Assembly (NCBI GenBank): GCA_020718275.1
Contig: DYSI01000002.1
Coordinates: 29,039 to 83,410 of the forward strand
Direction: 5' to 3'
Origin: Draconibacterium orientale
GTDB lineage: Bacteria; Bacteroidota; Bacteroidia; Bacteroidales; UBA1556
Length of the DNA stretch: 54,372 bases
Shown here: positions 43,567-52,913 of the stretch, in pieces
Layout of the letters: each line of letters begins with the position of its first letter
How positions within the stretch are numbered: position 1 is the stretch's first letter
Position numbers and translations under genes: made by a program
Notes under the pieces: generated by a model
Databases searched by the model: none
Seen by the model: only the letters and a program-made list of their open reading frames with translations
Told to the model about the DNA's origin: nothing

Positions 43567-44574
43567 ATGAATTATCCAAAAAAAGTAACTATTGGCGACA
43601 TCACCGTTAGAGATGGTTTCCAACACGAAGAAAAATATATTCCCACCGAAGCCAAATTGTGGGTTTTAGAACAATTAATTTTGGCTGGATTTAAACATGT
43701 TGAAGTTTCTAATTTTGGAAATCCAAGCGGAATGCCACAATTTAACGATTGTGATCCACTATTCAAAATGATTCGAAAGAGCAACAAAGTAAAGCATCTT
43801 ATTGATAGCGTGAGTCTTACTGGTATCACTATCCGTGAAAAAGCCATTGAGCGAGCCATCCAAGCAAAGAAGGAAGGCTATGGTCCTGACCGAATTTTAT
43901 TGATGGTTTCGACCAGCGAATCGCATCATCGCAAAAATTCAGGATTAAGTTTGGCTGACTATTGGAAAATGGCCGAAGAATGGATTCCCAAAGCGCGTGA
44001 AGCCGGTCTGAAGGTAAATGGAACCGTAAGCACCATTTGGGGCTGCCCGATTGAAGGTCCAACTGAGCTCAGCAAAGCAGTAGAATTTGCACAAAGATGG
44101 ATCGACATTGGCGCTAATGATGTTGAACATGCTGACCACGACGGATCAGCTTCGCCCGACCGAGTTTACAGATACTTTAGTATGCTGCTCGACCATTTTG
44201 GTAAACCCGACAAACATATTGTACACTTCCACACCACCCGTGGCTGGGGTTTGGCCAATGTTTTAGCAGCTTTGCAGGCTGGTATGACCAATTACGAATC
44301 TACTATGGGTGGAATCGGTGGGCAACCCGCCAACTTTGTTAGTGGAGTTCCTGTGGCTGGAACAGGAAGCTATTACTATAAAGACCCAAATCTTGTAGGA
44401 CTTGTTAGCACCGAAGACATGGTGGTGATGATGGACGAAATGAATATAGAAACCAATCTCGATATAGATAAGGTGCTGGAAATAGGCGCCATGGTTGAAC
44501 GAATCGTTGGTCGAAGATTGCGCTCCGAAGCCATCAAAAACGGTAGAATTCCAAAGAACCTATCTGGTAGATAG
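43567..44574 (+). CDS. HMG-CoA lyase-like protein lacking the catalytic cysteine
   Basis: This is a 335-residue TIM-barrel protein of the HMGL-like family. Metal and catalytic residues Arg-Asp of ITVRDGFQHEE and the His pair in IVHFHTTRGWG are present. In the glycine loop, human-type enzymes read GGIGGCP/GGLGGCP with catalytic Cys266; here it is GGIGGQPA, with Gln253. It may belong to a distinct subfamily with a different mechanism or substrate. The context predicts cleavage of HMG-CoA to acetyl-CoA and acetoacetate. It is the last gene of the operon. Confidence 0.82.
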   Translation: MNYPKKVTIGDITVRDGFQHEEKYIPTEAKLWVLEQLILAGFKHVEVSNFGNPSGMPQFNDCDPLFKMIRKSNKVKHLIDSVSLTGITIREKAIERAIQAKKEGYGPDRILLMVSTSESHHRKNSGLSLADYWKMAEEWIPKAREAGLKVNGTVSTIWGCPIEGPTELSKAVEFAQRWIDIGANDVEHADHDGSASPDRVYRYFSMLLDHFGKPDKHIVHFHTTRGWGLANVLAALQAGMTNYESTMGGIGGQPANFVSGVPVAGTGSYYYKDPNLVGLVSTEDMVVMMDEMNIETNLDIDKVLEIGAMVERIVGRRLRSEAIKNGRIPKNLSGR

Positions 44575-44658
44575 TTTCTTATCAATCAGAATCAAAGCAT
44601 GGGTTCTATTTGCTAGGTAGCTTCTGAAGATTAGTTTATATCATACAGATTTTCCCCC

Positions 44659-44706
44659 AAGGAGTTTGTTCAATTATTTTTGAACGAGCTCCTTTTTCTT
44701 TTTATA
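44659..44706 (+). terminator. terminator of the leucine-type operon
   Basis: AAGGAGTTTGTTCAA and TTGAACGAGCTCCTT form a 15-bp stem (two G-U pairs) with a T-rich tail. The remainder of 44575-44876 shows nothing recognisable. Confidence 0.9.
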
Positions 44707-44876
44707 GGTTTAGAAGAATCTGATGTATTTTCATATACTAAGTTTAGCTCAAAAAAAGGACTTTAACTGAGATTATGAAATATAAATCTTAGTTGATTTG
44801 ATGGAAAGACTGAATATAATAAATTGATTTACTATAATTTAGGCAAGAAAAAAAAATGAAAAAAGAGCTAATCTCC

Positions 44877-46049
44877 TTAAAACTTAAACTGAAATTGATC
44901 AGATTTACGATGAGCATTTTTAACGACGTTGGCAAACATTTTAAGAAAAATCTGTTCATGTTGAAGGGGATTTCCTTCAATTCCATCCAGCTTTTTATGC
45001 ATAAGTTCTATAAATTTCGCCTTCTCTTCAGCGGAATAGTGTGAAGCGAATTGAGTATCTTGGTTTAGTAAATCAGTAGCGATGTAATTATTAGGCCAAA
45101 GATGATAATGAGTCCAGATAAAATCATCGATATATTCAGCTATCTGCTTAATTTTCTCGTTTTTAGGTAAATCGGGATTAATTTTTTTAAGCCAATCTTC
45201 GCTAATGGCAGGGCCAAAGTTAATATGAATACGGCCTTTATAACCCATAATTCCATTATACATGCTATTGAAATCGTCGAGAGGCCCTTTTACAAATTCA
45301 CCGGTATTTTCAATGGTGGCAAGTTCGATCACCTTTTCGCGTACGCATGGATCATATTCGTAACTAATAGCAACTGGGGCAATTCTTAGTTGACTAAAAT
45401 TCTCCACAAAATCCTCATTAGCTGACATTTGAAACATCTTCAAAACGCCTTGCTGTGTAAAATCATTACCATCTTTAGTACGTCCTTCGCGTTGAGCAAT
45501 CCAAACGGAGCTTTTATTTTCGGTAATAAGTTGACGAATGTATTGGGATAATTTTTTAGAATTTTCGAGCATTTGTTGCACACTTGCATCTCGTATAACT
45601 ACAAAACATTTGTTAAGGCGAGCAAGGTCTTTTACCCAAGGAATATTCAGAAGATTATTACCAATTGCAATAGCCGTTGATTCATAATTATTTAGAAAGT
45701 AATTATACAGCTCAAGATTTACAATGGAGGCATCCATTACAATATTACGATGATTGGTAATAAACACATATTTTTGATTAAGATCGCTGCTATAGTGTTC
45801 AGCGCCATTGGAGGTCAATTGATCAACGGACTCGGCCACAAGTTTCTTAATAACTTGAAGAATAAAGTTGATTTGAAAGTCCTTAACACTAGAGTAAGAA
45901 GAAATTTGTGCAATGGCTGCCTCATTGGATGTATTGGGATTCAGAAACCTGCATACGCGCCAAAGATTAGGCTCTTCAACTAACCTAGCCAAAGCAGCTT
46001 GTAGGTCATCCTCTTCGTAATATTTTATATCTGAAAAGTCAATTTCCAT
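44877..46049 (-). CDS. 1-acyl-glycerol-3-phosphate acyltransferase-like protein
   Basis: This 390-residue PlsC/GPAT-fold protein has acyltransferase block I at NHRNIVMDAS, where the His and Asp are separated by five residues rather than the canonical four, and block III-like WIAQREGRTKDG (the Glu-Gly). RIAPVAISYEYDP forms block IV. There is no membrane segment, unlike PlsC. The family is widespread in Bacteroidota; the substrate is uncertain. Confidence 0.75.
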   Translation of the reverse strand: MEIDFSDIKYYEEDDLQAALARLVEEPNLWRVCRFLNPNTSNEAAIAQISSYSSVKDFQINFILQVIKKLVAESVDQLTSNGAEHYSSDLNQKYVFITNHRNIVMDASIVNLELYNYFLNNYESTAIAIGNNLLNIPWVKDLARLNKCFVVIRDASVQQMLENSKKLSQYIRQLITENKSSVWIAQREGRTKDGNDFTQQGVLKMFQMSANEDFVENFSQLRIAPVAISYEYDPCVREKVIELATIENTGEFVKGPLDDFNSMYNGIMGYKGRIHINFGPAISEDWLKKINPDLPKNEKIKQIAEYIDDFIWTHYHLWPNNYIATDLLNQDTQFASHYSAEEKAKFIELMHKKLDGIEGNPLQHEQIFLKMFANVVKNAHRKSDQFQFKF

Positions 46050-46107
46050 GCATTATAAATTTTTTCAATTGAATTACCACCGTTTCCCTGGAATATTTTC
46101 CGATTTG

Positions 46108-46115
46108 CAAAGATA
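46108..46115 (-). promoter_or_regulatory. -7 box (TATCTTTG) of the acyltransferase gene
   Basis: TATCTTTG on the minus strand lies 58 nt before the ATG; the following bases are CAAATC. Confidence 0.5.
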
Positions 46116-46298
46116 GAAAGTTTTTAAAACAAGTGAGTTAATTAACTTAAACTGAATTATATAAACATATACATTTCTTAAATGCAATATTATCATAAGG
46201 TTAACTCAGTAATATTGAAGAATATTTCCATCAAAATGCTGTAAAAAACGAGTCTTGCATTTTTTTTACTTCCTTTGCACACCTATTTTTTACACAGA

Positions 46299-47603
46299 AT
46301 GCATCAATTTTACAAACAAATAGATTTACAAACAAAAGCGCTTATTCCAAAATTGAATTGGCTGATTGAACAAGAGTCGATTGGCTGTTTGTATTACAGT
46401 GGCAATTCTCAGCATGATCAATACGCCAAACATTCGATTTTGGCAGCAATTGGCAAAGTTGCAGCGCTTGAACTAGCTGCCAATTCGTTGGATTTATTCA
46501 AGCAGTTAGATCTGTTTTTGAAAGAAAACGAAAAGAGTTGGAAATTTGGCTATTTATCCTATGATTTAAAAAACCATATTGAGAAATTACATTCCAAAAA
46601 TTCTGATTTAATTGGTTTTCACGACGCCTATTTTTTTATCCCGAAATATTTATTCATATCAGAAAAACAGACGATTAGAATGCTTTATCACGCAAGTGTA
46701 TCGAAGGAAGAAGTCGCGCAAATATGGCTTAGAATTAATACTTCTACCGAAGAAGTTGAGTTTTCTGAGTTGCCAAAAATAGAATTCAACAAACGAATTA
46801 CAAGAGAAGAATACCTACAAAAGATTGAGCGCATTAGAAAGCATATTAAGCGAGGCGACATTTACGAAATGAATTACTGCCAAGAGTTTTACGCTGAAAA
46901 GGCCTTGATTAATCCATATCATGTTTTTATGGAATTAATAGAAAAGTCATCGGCGCCCTTTTCCGCCTTTTGGAAAGAAAATAATCGGTACTTAATAAGT
47001 GCAAGTCCAGAGCGTTACCTTCAAAAACAAAATCAAAATATCATCTCTCAACCTATTAAAGGAACTAGCAAACGGCAGGCAGATTTGCAAGCCGATGAAC
47101 GGTCGAAACGGAATTTACAACAAAGTGAAAAGGAGCGTGCAGAAAATATCATGATAGTAGATTTGGTGCGTAACGACTTGGGCCGAATCAAAGGAGTTCA
47201 GGAGGTAAAAGTGGAGGAATTATGTAAGATTTATAGTTTTCCGCACGTTCATCAAATGATATCGACTATTTCTGCACAATTAGATTCAACGGTGCAATTT
47301 AGCGATATTATTGTCAGTAGTTTTCCGATGGGAAGTATGACTGGCGCACCAAAGGTGCGCGCGATGGAACTAATCGAGGAATACGAAACGACGAAAAGAA
47401 ATCTCTTTAGTGGCAGTGTAGGTTATATCAATCCGAATGGCGATTTCGATTTTAATGTTATCATACGCAGTCTTTTATATAATCAAAGCAATCAATATTT
47501 AAGTTTGAGCACAGGTGGAGCGATCACATATTTGAGCCAAAGCGAAACCGAATATGAGGAAAGCCTACTCAAAGCCAATGCAATTCTACAATTATTTAAG
47601 TAG
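46299..47603 (+). CDS. pabB: aminodeoxychorismate synthase component I
   Basis: This 434-residue chorismate-utilising enzyme has Lys254 in QPIKGTSK, the residue that marks PabB (anthranilate synthase has Ala there). ERAENIMIVDLVRNDLGRI, SFPMGSMTGAPKVRAMELIEEYE and LFSGSVGYI are typical. The ATG at 46299 (MHQFYKQIDLQ) is preferred over a TTG at 46275, which would lie inside the -7-like box (TTCCTTTG, 46270-46277). It makes 4-amino-4-deoxychorismate for folate synthesis. The lyase PabC and the glutaminase PabA are not seen nearby. Confidence 0.9.
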   Translation: MHQFYKQIDLQTKALIPKLNWLIEQESIGCLYYSGNSQHDQYAKHSILAAIGKVAALELAANSLDLFKQLDLFLKENEKSWKFGYLSYDLKNHIEKLHSKNSDLIGFHDAYFFIPKYLFISEKQTIRMLYHASVSKEEVAQIWLRINTSTEEVEFSELPKIEFNKRITREEYLQKIERIRKHIKRGDIYEMNYCQEFYAEKALINPYHVFMELIEKSSAPFSAFWKENNRYLISASPERYLQKQNQNIISQPIKGTSKRQADLQADERSKRNLQQSEKERAENIMIVDLVRNDLGRIKGVQEVKVEELCKIYSFPHVHQMISTISAQLDSTVQFSDIIVSSFPMGSMTGAPKVRAMELIEEYETTKRNLFSGSVGYINPNGDFDFNVIIRSLLYNQSNQYLSLSTGGAITYLSQSETEYEESLLKANAILQLFK

Positions 47604-47748
47604 CTCTACGGTTTTTTTGATGCATTGGGGATTAAATTTTCAGTAATTTCGGGGCATTGTAAAACAAGCAAAATTACGTTCTGTTTTTATAAAATTATTT
47701 TGAAAATGGAATTAAACCAATTAATAATCAAACCATACGAGTCAGTTG

Positions 47749-48465
47749 ATGAAAGCTATGATATTTGCAGCAGGATTAGGAACACGCCTCTACCCGCTCA
47801 CCCAAAACCAACCCAAGGCCCTCGCTCCTTTTCTTAACAGTACTTTATTGGCTTACAATCTCCTTTTTCTAAAGCAACAAGGAATTGATGAATTTGTTAT
47901 TAATACGCATCATTTTGCAGCGCAAATAGAAGCCTATTTATCTGATAATAACAACTTTGGCTGTGACATCAAAATTAGTTACGAACCCATTTTGCTTGAT
48001 ACTGCCGGCGGGATTGCTCAAGCTTACCAACTGATGGACAAAGCGGAAGATGTTTTGCTTTTCAATGTGGATGTGATTAGCAATATTGACGTGCAAGCCA
48101 TGTATCGGCAATACAAAACGGAAGATTCAAAAGCATGCATGGCAGTGCGAAAACGCCCTAGCGGTCGTCAGCTCCTTTTTCACAAGCTGAAGCTCAATGG
48201 TTGGCGGAATCAAAAAACTAATGAAGAGATAATTGTAAATCCTGATTTTACTGACTTGACAGAATATGCCTTTAGCGGTATTCATTGGATTAATAGATCA
48301 CTGATTCAACAAATTCCTCATGAAAAACACTCCATTATTCCGTTTTATCTAGAAGCGGCCAAACATTCAAAAATTACTGCTTATGTTCACGATAGCGATT
48401 TCTGGTTCGACTGTGGAGAATTGAATAAACTGAAGCAAGCGGCTGATTATGTGTCAAATATCTGA
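47749..48465 (+). CDS. sugar-phosphate nucleotidyltransferase (MurU/RmlA-like)
   Basis: This 238-residue protein starts MKAMIFAAGLGTRLYPLT, the GXGTRL signature; NQPKALAPF has the catalytic Lys and LLFNVDV the metal-binding Asp. EPILLDTAGGIAQAY is the sugar-phosphate loop. Size and form resemble MurU (MurNAc-1-P uridylyltransferase), but the companion kinase AmgK is not adjacent. The 145-bp gap before it shows no clear feature. Confidence 0.85.
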   Translation: MKAMIFAAGLGTRLYPLTQNQPKALAPFLNSTLLAYNLLFLKQQGIDEFVINTHHFAAQIEAYLSDNNNFGCDIKISYEPILLDTAGGIAQAYQLMDKAEDVLLFNVDVISNIDVQAMYRQYKTEDSKACMAVRKRPSGRQLLFHKLKLNGWRNQKTNEEIIVNPDFTDLTEYAFSGIHWINRSLIQQIPHEKHSIIPFYLEAAKHSKITAYVHDSDFWFDCGELNKLKQAADYVSNI

Positions 48466-48470
48466 AAAAC

Positions 48471-51314
48471 ATGAAACCATTTTTACAATTAGTCAGTGAA
48501 AAATTAGCTTTGTTGAGCAAGCAAGAATTGCAAAACACTTTAATTATTTTACCAAATCGGCGTGCCAAAATATACTTACAGAAACATCTTTCCGAACGTT
48601 TTGAAGCCCCATTTTGGGCGCCTAGCTTTATGTCGATTAGTGATTTTGTTTTTGACCAATTGAAATTGCAAGAGGTGAAATCAATCGAATTGTTGCTACA
48701 ACTTTACGAAATACATCGCCAAATAGAAAAAACTAATCCCCAATCGCTTGACCAATTTAGCAGTTGGGCGGAGATTCTACTGGCCGATTTCAACGATATC
48801 GATTTGTATTTAGCACCTCCAGATCAGCTATTTAGATATTTATCTGATGTCAAGAAAATAGCCAAATGGGATTTAGATCCGAGCCGATTAACGAGCGCTG
48901 AATTAGATTATTTAAAGTTTTATGAGCAGTTAGAAAAATATTATGAGGAACTTAAGCAACATCTTAGCGCACAAAGAAAGGCCTATCAAGGCTTAGCTTT
49001 CCGACTTTTGAGCGAAAATATCCATCAACTTAAGTTAGGTTTTAGTAAAATATTCGTAGTCGGTTTTAACGCCTTAAGCACTTCTGAATCAAGTATAATT
49101 GATCATTTAAAAATTCATTATTCAGCAGAAATATTATGGGATATCGACCGACTATACTTCGATGATCCACAGCATGAAGCTGGCCATTTTTTTAGAAATC
49201 AATTAGAAAATATTGACGCAAAGAAGATTAGTATTATTGGCGATTATTGGAAACAAAATGCAAAACAAATTAAGATAGTAGGTTTGGAAGGAAATACAGC
49301 GCAAGTAAAATATGCGGCTCAACAACTCGAAAAACTTTTGCAACAGCCTGATTTTAAGGAGGAAGAAACTGCGCTCATTTTGTGTAATGAAGATTTGATG
49401 ATACCAATGATAAGCGCTATTCCCGCTCAAATCAAGCAGTTCAACCTAACCATGTCTTTTCCTTTGAAACTTCATCCTGCTTATGATTTGGTTAACCTGA
49501 CGCTTAACTTGTTCACCAATATTGATGCAGGAGCTACATTGCCAATTCAATGGAAATTTCATCACAAAGATTTCATACTATTTATTCAACACTCACTAAT
49601 TCAGAATGTTATAAACAAAAATACTAGCAATTGTGTAAGCCAGATTTGCCAGTTTATCCGAAAAGAGAACCTTAACAAAATACAATTAGATACAAAAGCC
49701 GACCATAGTTTAATAAGCTTCAGCACAGATTTAGAGCCAATTGCAAATGTATTACTAAAGGCTGATAATCAAGTAATTCATTATGTTGATATCCTGATTG
49801 AACTTTTTCAATTGATTGCTGAGCATATACTAGATGAGATGGATCTCCAATTTGTGAATCATTTTACCAATCTACTGAAATCACTGAAACAAATGTTAGA
49901 CGGAGTACAGTATATTGAGCGATTAAGCACCTTAAAGCGGTGGATTCAAAACACGCTAAATCAATCGCCTGTTCCATTCAGTGGTGAACCTTTGAAAGGG
50001 ATGCAAGTGATGGGCATGCTCGAAACCCGTACTTTGGATTTTAAAAACCTCATTCTTTTGTCGGTGAATGAAGGCATCATTCCAAATTCAAAATCGTACC
50101 AAAGCTTTATATTATTTGATTTACGTAGAGAATTCAATTTGCCATTACCAGTAGATAATGAGGCGGTTATGTCATATCACTTTTATAGATTATTGCAACG
50201 TACCGAGAATATTACTTTGTTGTATAACACTAAAAGTGGCGACACAAGTGGTGCCGAAGCCAGTCGTTTTATCAAACAAATTGAGATAGAAATTCCGGCT
50301 ATAAATCCTAAAATTGAAATCAGTCATCAGCAATTGAGTTTTCATTTGCAAGCCGATGAAACCATCGCTAGTTTTCAGGTTTCAAAAAATGAGAAAATAA
50401 TGAAACAATTGATTGATTTATTTAGTGAACAAGGATTGTCGCCCACCTCTATCAACAATTACAAAAAATGCAGCTATTTATTTTATCTATCAAAGATTGC
50501 CAAGCTAAATAAAGATGGAGAAGTGGAAGAAGAATTCGCCTATAATACACAAGGCGATATAATCCATTCAACCTTGGAAAATTTTTATAAAGAGCTTATA
50601 AATCAAGAAATAACACCAGCATTATTCATATCACAGCAAAAACGTCTCGACACTCATTTTACCGATTTGCTTGGTTCGGAAAAGTACAAAAATCTTGACA
50701 CTAATCATGGTATTAATCTTTTGACAAAGAAGGTTTTGCAACATTTTTTAAAGAGCTTTATAATACAAGAAAGCCAGTTTATTGAGCTAGTAGGAAGTTT
50801 CCGAATCATAGGCCTTGAGCAAAAACTAAGCAGAACGCTAGATTTGGAATATAATCAGCAAAATTTAACCGTAAAATTCTATGGCAATGCTGATCGCATC
50901 GACCAATATCATTCTAACACTCGCATTATTGATTATAAAACTGGCAAGATGAACTCGTCGGATGTGGAAATAAAAATCGCAAAAGGAAATGATAATTGGC
51001 TGAATATGTTTGAAGGAGACCTTGAAAAAGCTTTTCAGTTAATGATGTACGCATGGATGTATTTTCCACAGAAGGCCCCTGAAAATCAACTGAAAATTGC
51101 CATTAGCTCATTCAAAAAGCAAGGACAATATTTTACCCTTAATTTGTACGGTGAGGATTTTGTTAGCGCAGAAAAAATTGAAAAATTCGAATCAGATCTA
51201 AAGCTTCTCATTCAAAATATTCTAAATCCGAGTCTTCCATTTACGCAGCGAAAATACGATCAAGTATGTTCTAGCTGCGATTACAAGGTGATTTGCAAAA
51301 GAACTAAAGCTTAA
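48471..51314 (+). CDS. AddB-like PD-(D/E)XK nuclease with an iron-sulfur motif
   Basis: This 947-residue protein has an N-terminal region resembling an inactivated SF1 helicase (TLIILPNRRAKIYLQKHL, with no Walker A). The C-terminal RecB-like nuclease has Asp808 (GNADRIDQ), Asp821 and Lys823 (IIDYKTGK). Four cysteines sit as in the AddB Fe-S staple: Cys667 (YKKCSYLF) and Cys933, 936 and 942 (CSSCDYKVIC). It is probably a subunit of an AddAB-type double-strand break resection complex; the AddA partner would be elsewhere. It starts 5 bp after the nucleotidyltransferase gene. Confidence 0.88.
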   Translation: MKPFLQLVSEKLALLSKQELQNTLIILPNRRAKIYLQKHLSERFEAPFWAPSFMSISDFVFDQLKLQEVKSIELLLQLYEIHRQIEKTNPQSLDQFSSWAEILLADFNDIDLYLAPPDQLFRYLSDVKKIAKWDLDPSRLTSAELDYLKFYEQLEKYYEELKQHLSAQRKAYQGLAFRLLSENIHQLKLGFSKIFVVGFNALSTSESSIIDHLKIHYSAEILWDIDRLYFDDPQHEAGHFFRNQLENIDAKKISIIGDYWKQNAKQIKIVGLEGNTAQVKYAAQQLEKLLQQPDFKEEETALILCNEDLMIPMISAIPAQIKQFNLTMSFPLKLHPAYDLVNLTLNLFTNIDAGATLPIQWKFHHKDFILFIQHSLIQNVINKNTSNCVSQICQFIRKENLNKIQLDTKADHSLISFSTDLEPIANVLLKADNQVIHYVDILIELFQLIAEHILDEMDLQFVNHFTNLLKSLKQMLDGVQYIERLSTLKRWIQNTLNQSPVPFSGEPLKGMQVMGMLETRTLDFKNLILLSVNEGIIPNSKSYQSFILFDLRREFNLPLPVDNEAVMSYHFYRLLQRTENITLLYNTKSGDTSGAEASRFIKQIEIEIPAINPKIEISHQQLSFHLQADETIASFQVSKNEKIMKQLIDLFSEQGLSPTSINNYKKCSYLFYLSKIAKLNKDGEVEEEFAYNTQGDIIHSTLENFYKELINQEITPALFISQQKRLDTHFTDLLGSEKYKNLDTNHGINLLTKKVLQHFLKSFIIQESQFIELVGSFRIIGLEQKLSRTLDLEYNQQNLTVKFYGNADRIDQYHSNTRIIDYKTGKMNSSDVEIKIAKGNDNWLNMFEGDLEKAFQLMMYAWMYFPQKAPENQLKIAISSFKKQGQYFTLNLYGEDFVSAEKIEKFESDLKLLIQNILNPSLPFTQRKYDQVCSSCDYKVICKRTKA

Positions 51315-51361
51315 TATTCAGGTAATTACAAAATAATTTTCTATAAAATTCTATACTGCAC

Positions 51362-51895
51362 ATGATTAGTAAAGCCCAGCTCGAAAAATTCTTAATGGAA
51401 GAAATATCGACCGTAAGCCTTAAAACATTACGAGAAAACACTCAAGAATTATCAAATCTAATATCCCTTTTATGGCAAATTACGCTTGAAAATATGCATC
51501 CATTAGCATGGAGAGCAGCATGGAGCATGTATCATTTAGGGCATCAGCAAAAAGTTGTTTTCAGACCAATATTGAATGAAATGATTATTCAATTGCCAAG
51601 TTTTAAGCACGATGGCCAGAAAAGAGAATGTATGAAAATCCTCTTACTCTTTGATATTCAAAGTTTAGACATGGGAAAATTATTGCAAATCAGCTATGAT
51701 TTTCTATTAAATCCACAACAAGCATTAGCCGTAAGAGTGCACGCTATGCAAATAATTTATGAAATCAGCGAAATAGAACCCGAATTGAAAGCTGAATTAA
51801 AAAGTAGTTTACTTTTTCTTTTGCCAAATACAAGTGCAGGTTTTAAAAGTCGCGCTAACAAGCTATTGCACAAGATGAAAAAAATCGACCTATAA
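51362..51895 (+). CDS. HEAT-like helical protein of unknown function
   Basis: This 177-residue protein is predominantly helical, with HEAT-like pieces such as LAWRAAWSMYHLG and ALAVRVHAMQIIYEISEIEPELK. There is no signal peptide or motif for catalysis. It is 47 bp after the nuclease gene, so it may be co-transcribed. Function not recognised. Confidence 0.65.
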   Translation: MISKAQLEKFLMEEISTVSLKTLRENTQELSNLISLLWQITLENMHPLAWRAAWSMYHLGHQQKVVFRPILNEMIIQLPSFKHDGQKRECMKILLLFDIQSLDMGKLLQISYDFLLNPQQALAVRVHAMQIIYEISEIEPELKAELKSSLLFLLPNTSAGFKSRANKLLHKMKKIDL

Positions 51896-51953
51896 CCCTT
51901 ATGTTTATTAACATTGATTAGAAAACTATGTAAAAAAGCAAGTGCAAATTTTG

Positions 51954-51961
51954 TACTTTCG
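51954..51961 (+). promoter_or_regulatory. -7 box (TACTTTCG) of the ABC exporter operon
   Basis: TACTTTCG, one base off the consensus, is followed by CGCA and lies 11 nt before the ATG at 51973 (17 nt before the one at 51979). Confidence 0.4.
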
Positions 51962-51972
51962 CGCAAATTATC

Positions 51973-52893
51973 ATGCTTATGGACTTACTAACAGCCGAAA
52001 ATATTATTAAAAATTACGGACTCTATCGGGCGCTCAATGATGTCAGTATCAATGTGGTTGAAGGCAGCATTTTTGGACTTCTTGGTCCAAATGGGGCGGG
52101 AAAAACTACCTTAATCCGCATCATCAATCAAATTACAGGACCTGATTCAGGAAAAATTTATCTCCACGGAAAACCACTTCAACCTAATGATGTTTCCTCC
52201 ATTGGTTATCTACCAGAAGAACGTGGCTTGTATAAAAAAATGAAAGTTGGTGAGCAAGCCATTTATCTAAGTATGCTGAAGGGATTGAGCAAAGCCGAAG
52301 CAGTGAAACAACTCAAATATTGGTTTGAGAAGTACGACATCGCCAATTGGTGGGACAAAAAAGTGGAAGAACTCTCCAAAGGAATGCAACAAAAAGTACA
52401 GTTTATTGTAACCATTTTGCACAAACCCAAATTGCTAATTTTCGACGAACCATTTAGCGGTTTTGACCCTATCAATACTGAAATGCTTAAAACTGAGATA
52501 CTTAACTTGCGTAACGAAGGCGCAACAGTCATTTTCTCCACCCATAATATGTCGTCGGTAGAAGAAATATGCGATCATATTGCACTGATAAACAAGTCAC
52601 AAAAGATATTAGATGGGAAGGTGACTGACATAAAAAAAATGTATAAAACCAGCACTTTTGAATTGGAATACGAGCCCATTCAAGGAAAAATAGAACAATT
52701 TTTACCATCCAATTATCAAGTGATTCAAAACATACAAAACGATAATAACTATCGGGTAATCATCAAATTACCTTCCGATCATCATGCCCACGAATTGCTG
52801 CAAGTGATGATGGCAAACTCACGCATTCATCTCTTCAAAGAACTTATTCCAAGTATGAATGAGATTTTCATCAAAAGAGTTACTGAAAACTAA
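51973..52893 (+). CDS. ABC transporter ATP-binding protein (NatA-like)
   Basis: This 306-residue protein has Walker A GLLGPNGAGKTTLIRI, Q-loop YLPEERGLYKKMKVGE, signature ELSKGMQQKVQF and Walker B LLIFDEPFSGFDPINTEML, followed by an H-loop (STHNMSS). The C-terminal ~90 residues form the regulatory extension of export-type ATPases. An alternative start lies at 51979. It pairs with the ABC-2 permease 20 bp downstream. Confidence 0.93.
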   Translation: MLMDLLTAENIIKNYGLYRALNDVSINVVEGSIFGLLGPNGAGKTTLIRIINQITGPDSGKIYLHGKPLQPNDVSSIGYLPEERGLYKKMKVGEQAIYLSMLKGLSKAEAVKQLKYWFEKYDIANWWDKKVEELSKGMQQKVQFIVTILHKPKLLIFDEPFSGFDPINTEMLKTEILNLRNEGATVIFSTHNMSSVEEICDHIALINKSQKILDGKVTDIKKMYKTSTFELEYEPIQGKIEQFLPSNYQVIQNIQNDNNYRVIIKLPSDHHAHELLQVMMANSRIHLFKELIPSMNEIFIKRVTEN

Positions 52894-52913
52894 AACCCGA
52901 AAAAAATTGAATT

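Noticed and set aside
46275-46298. Longer pabB start at a TTG (46275)
   Set aside because: That codon lies inside the promoter-like TTCCTTTG, and the downstream ATG gives a normal N-terminus.
47706-47837. Small frame starting MELNQLIIKPYES upstream of the nucleotidyltransferase
   Set aside because: It runs into the nucleotidyltransferase gene in another frame and shows no recognisable motif; best read as chance.
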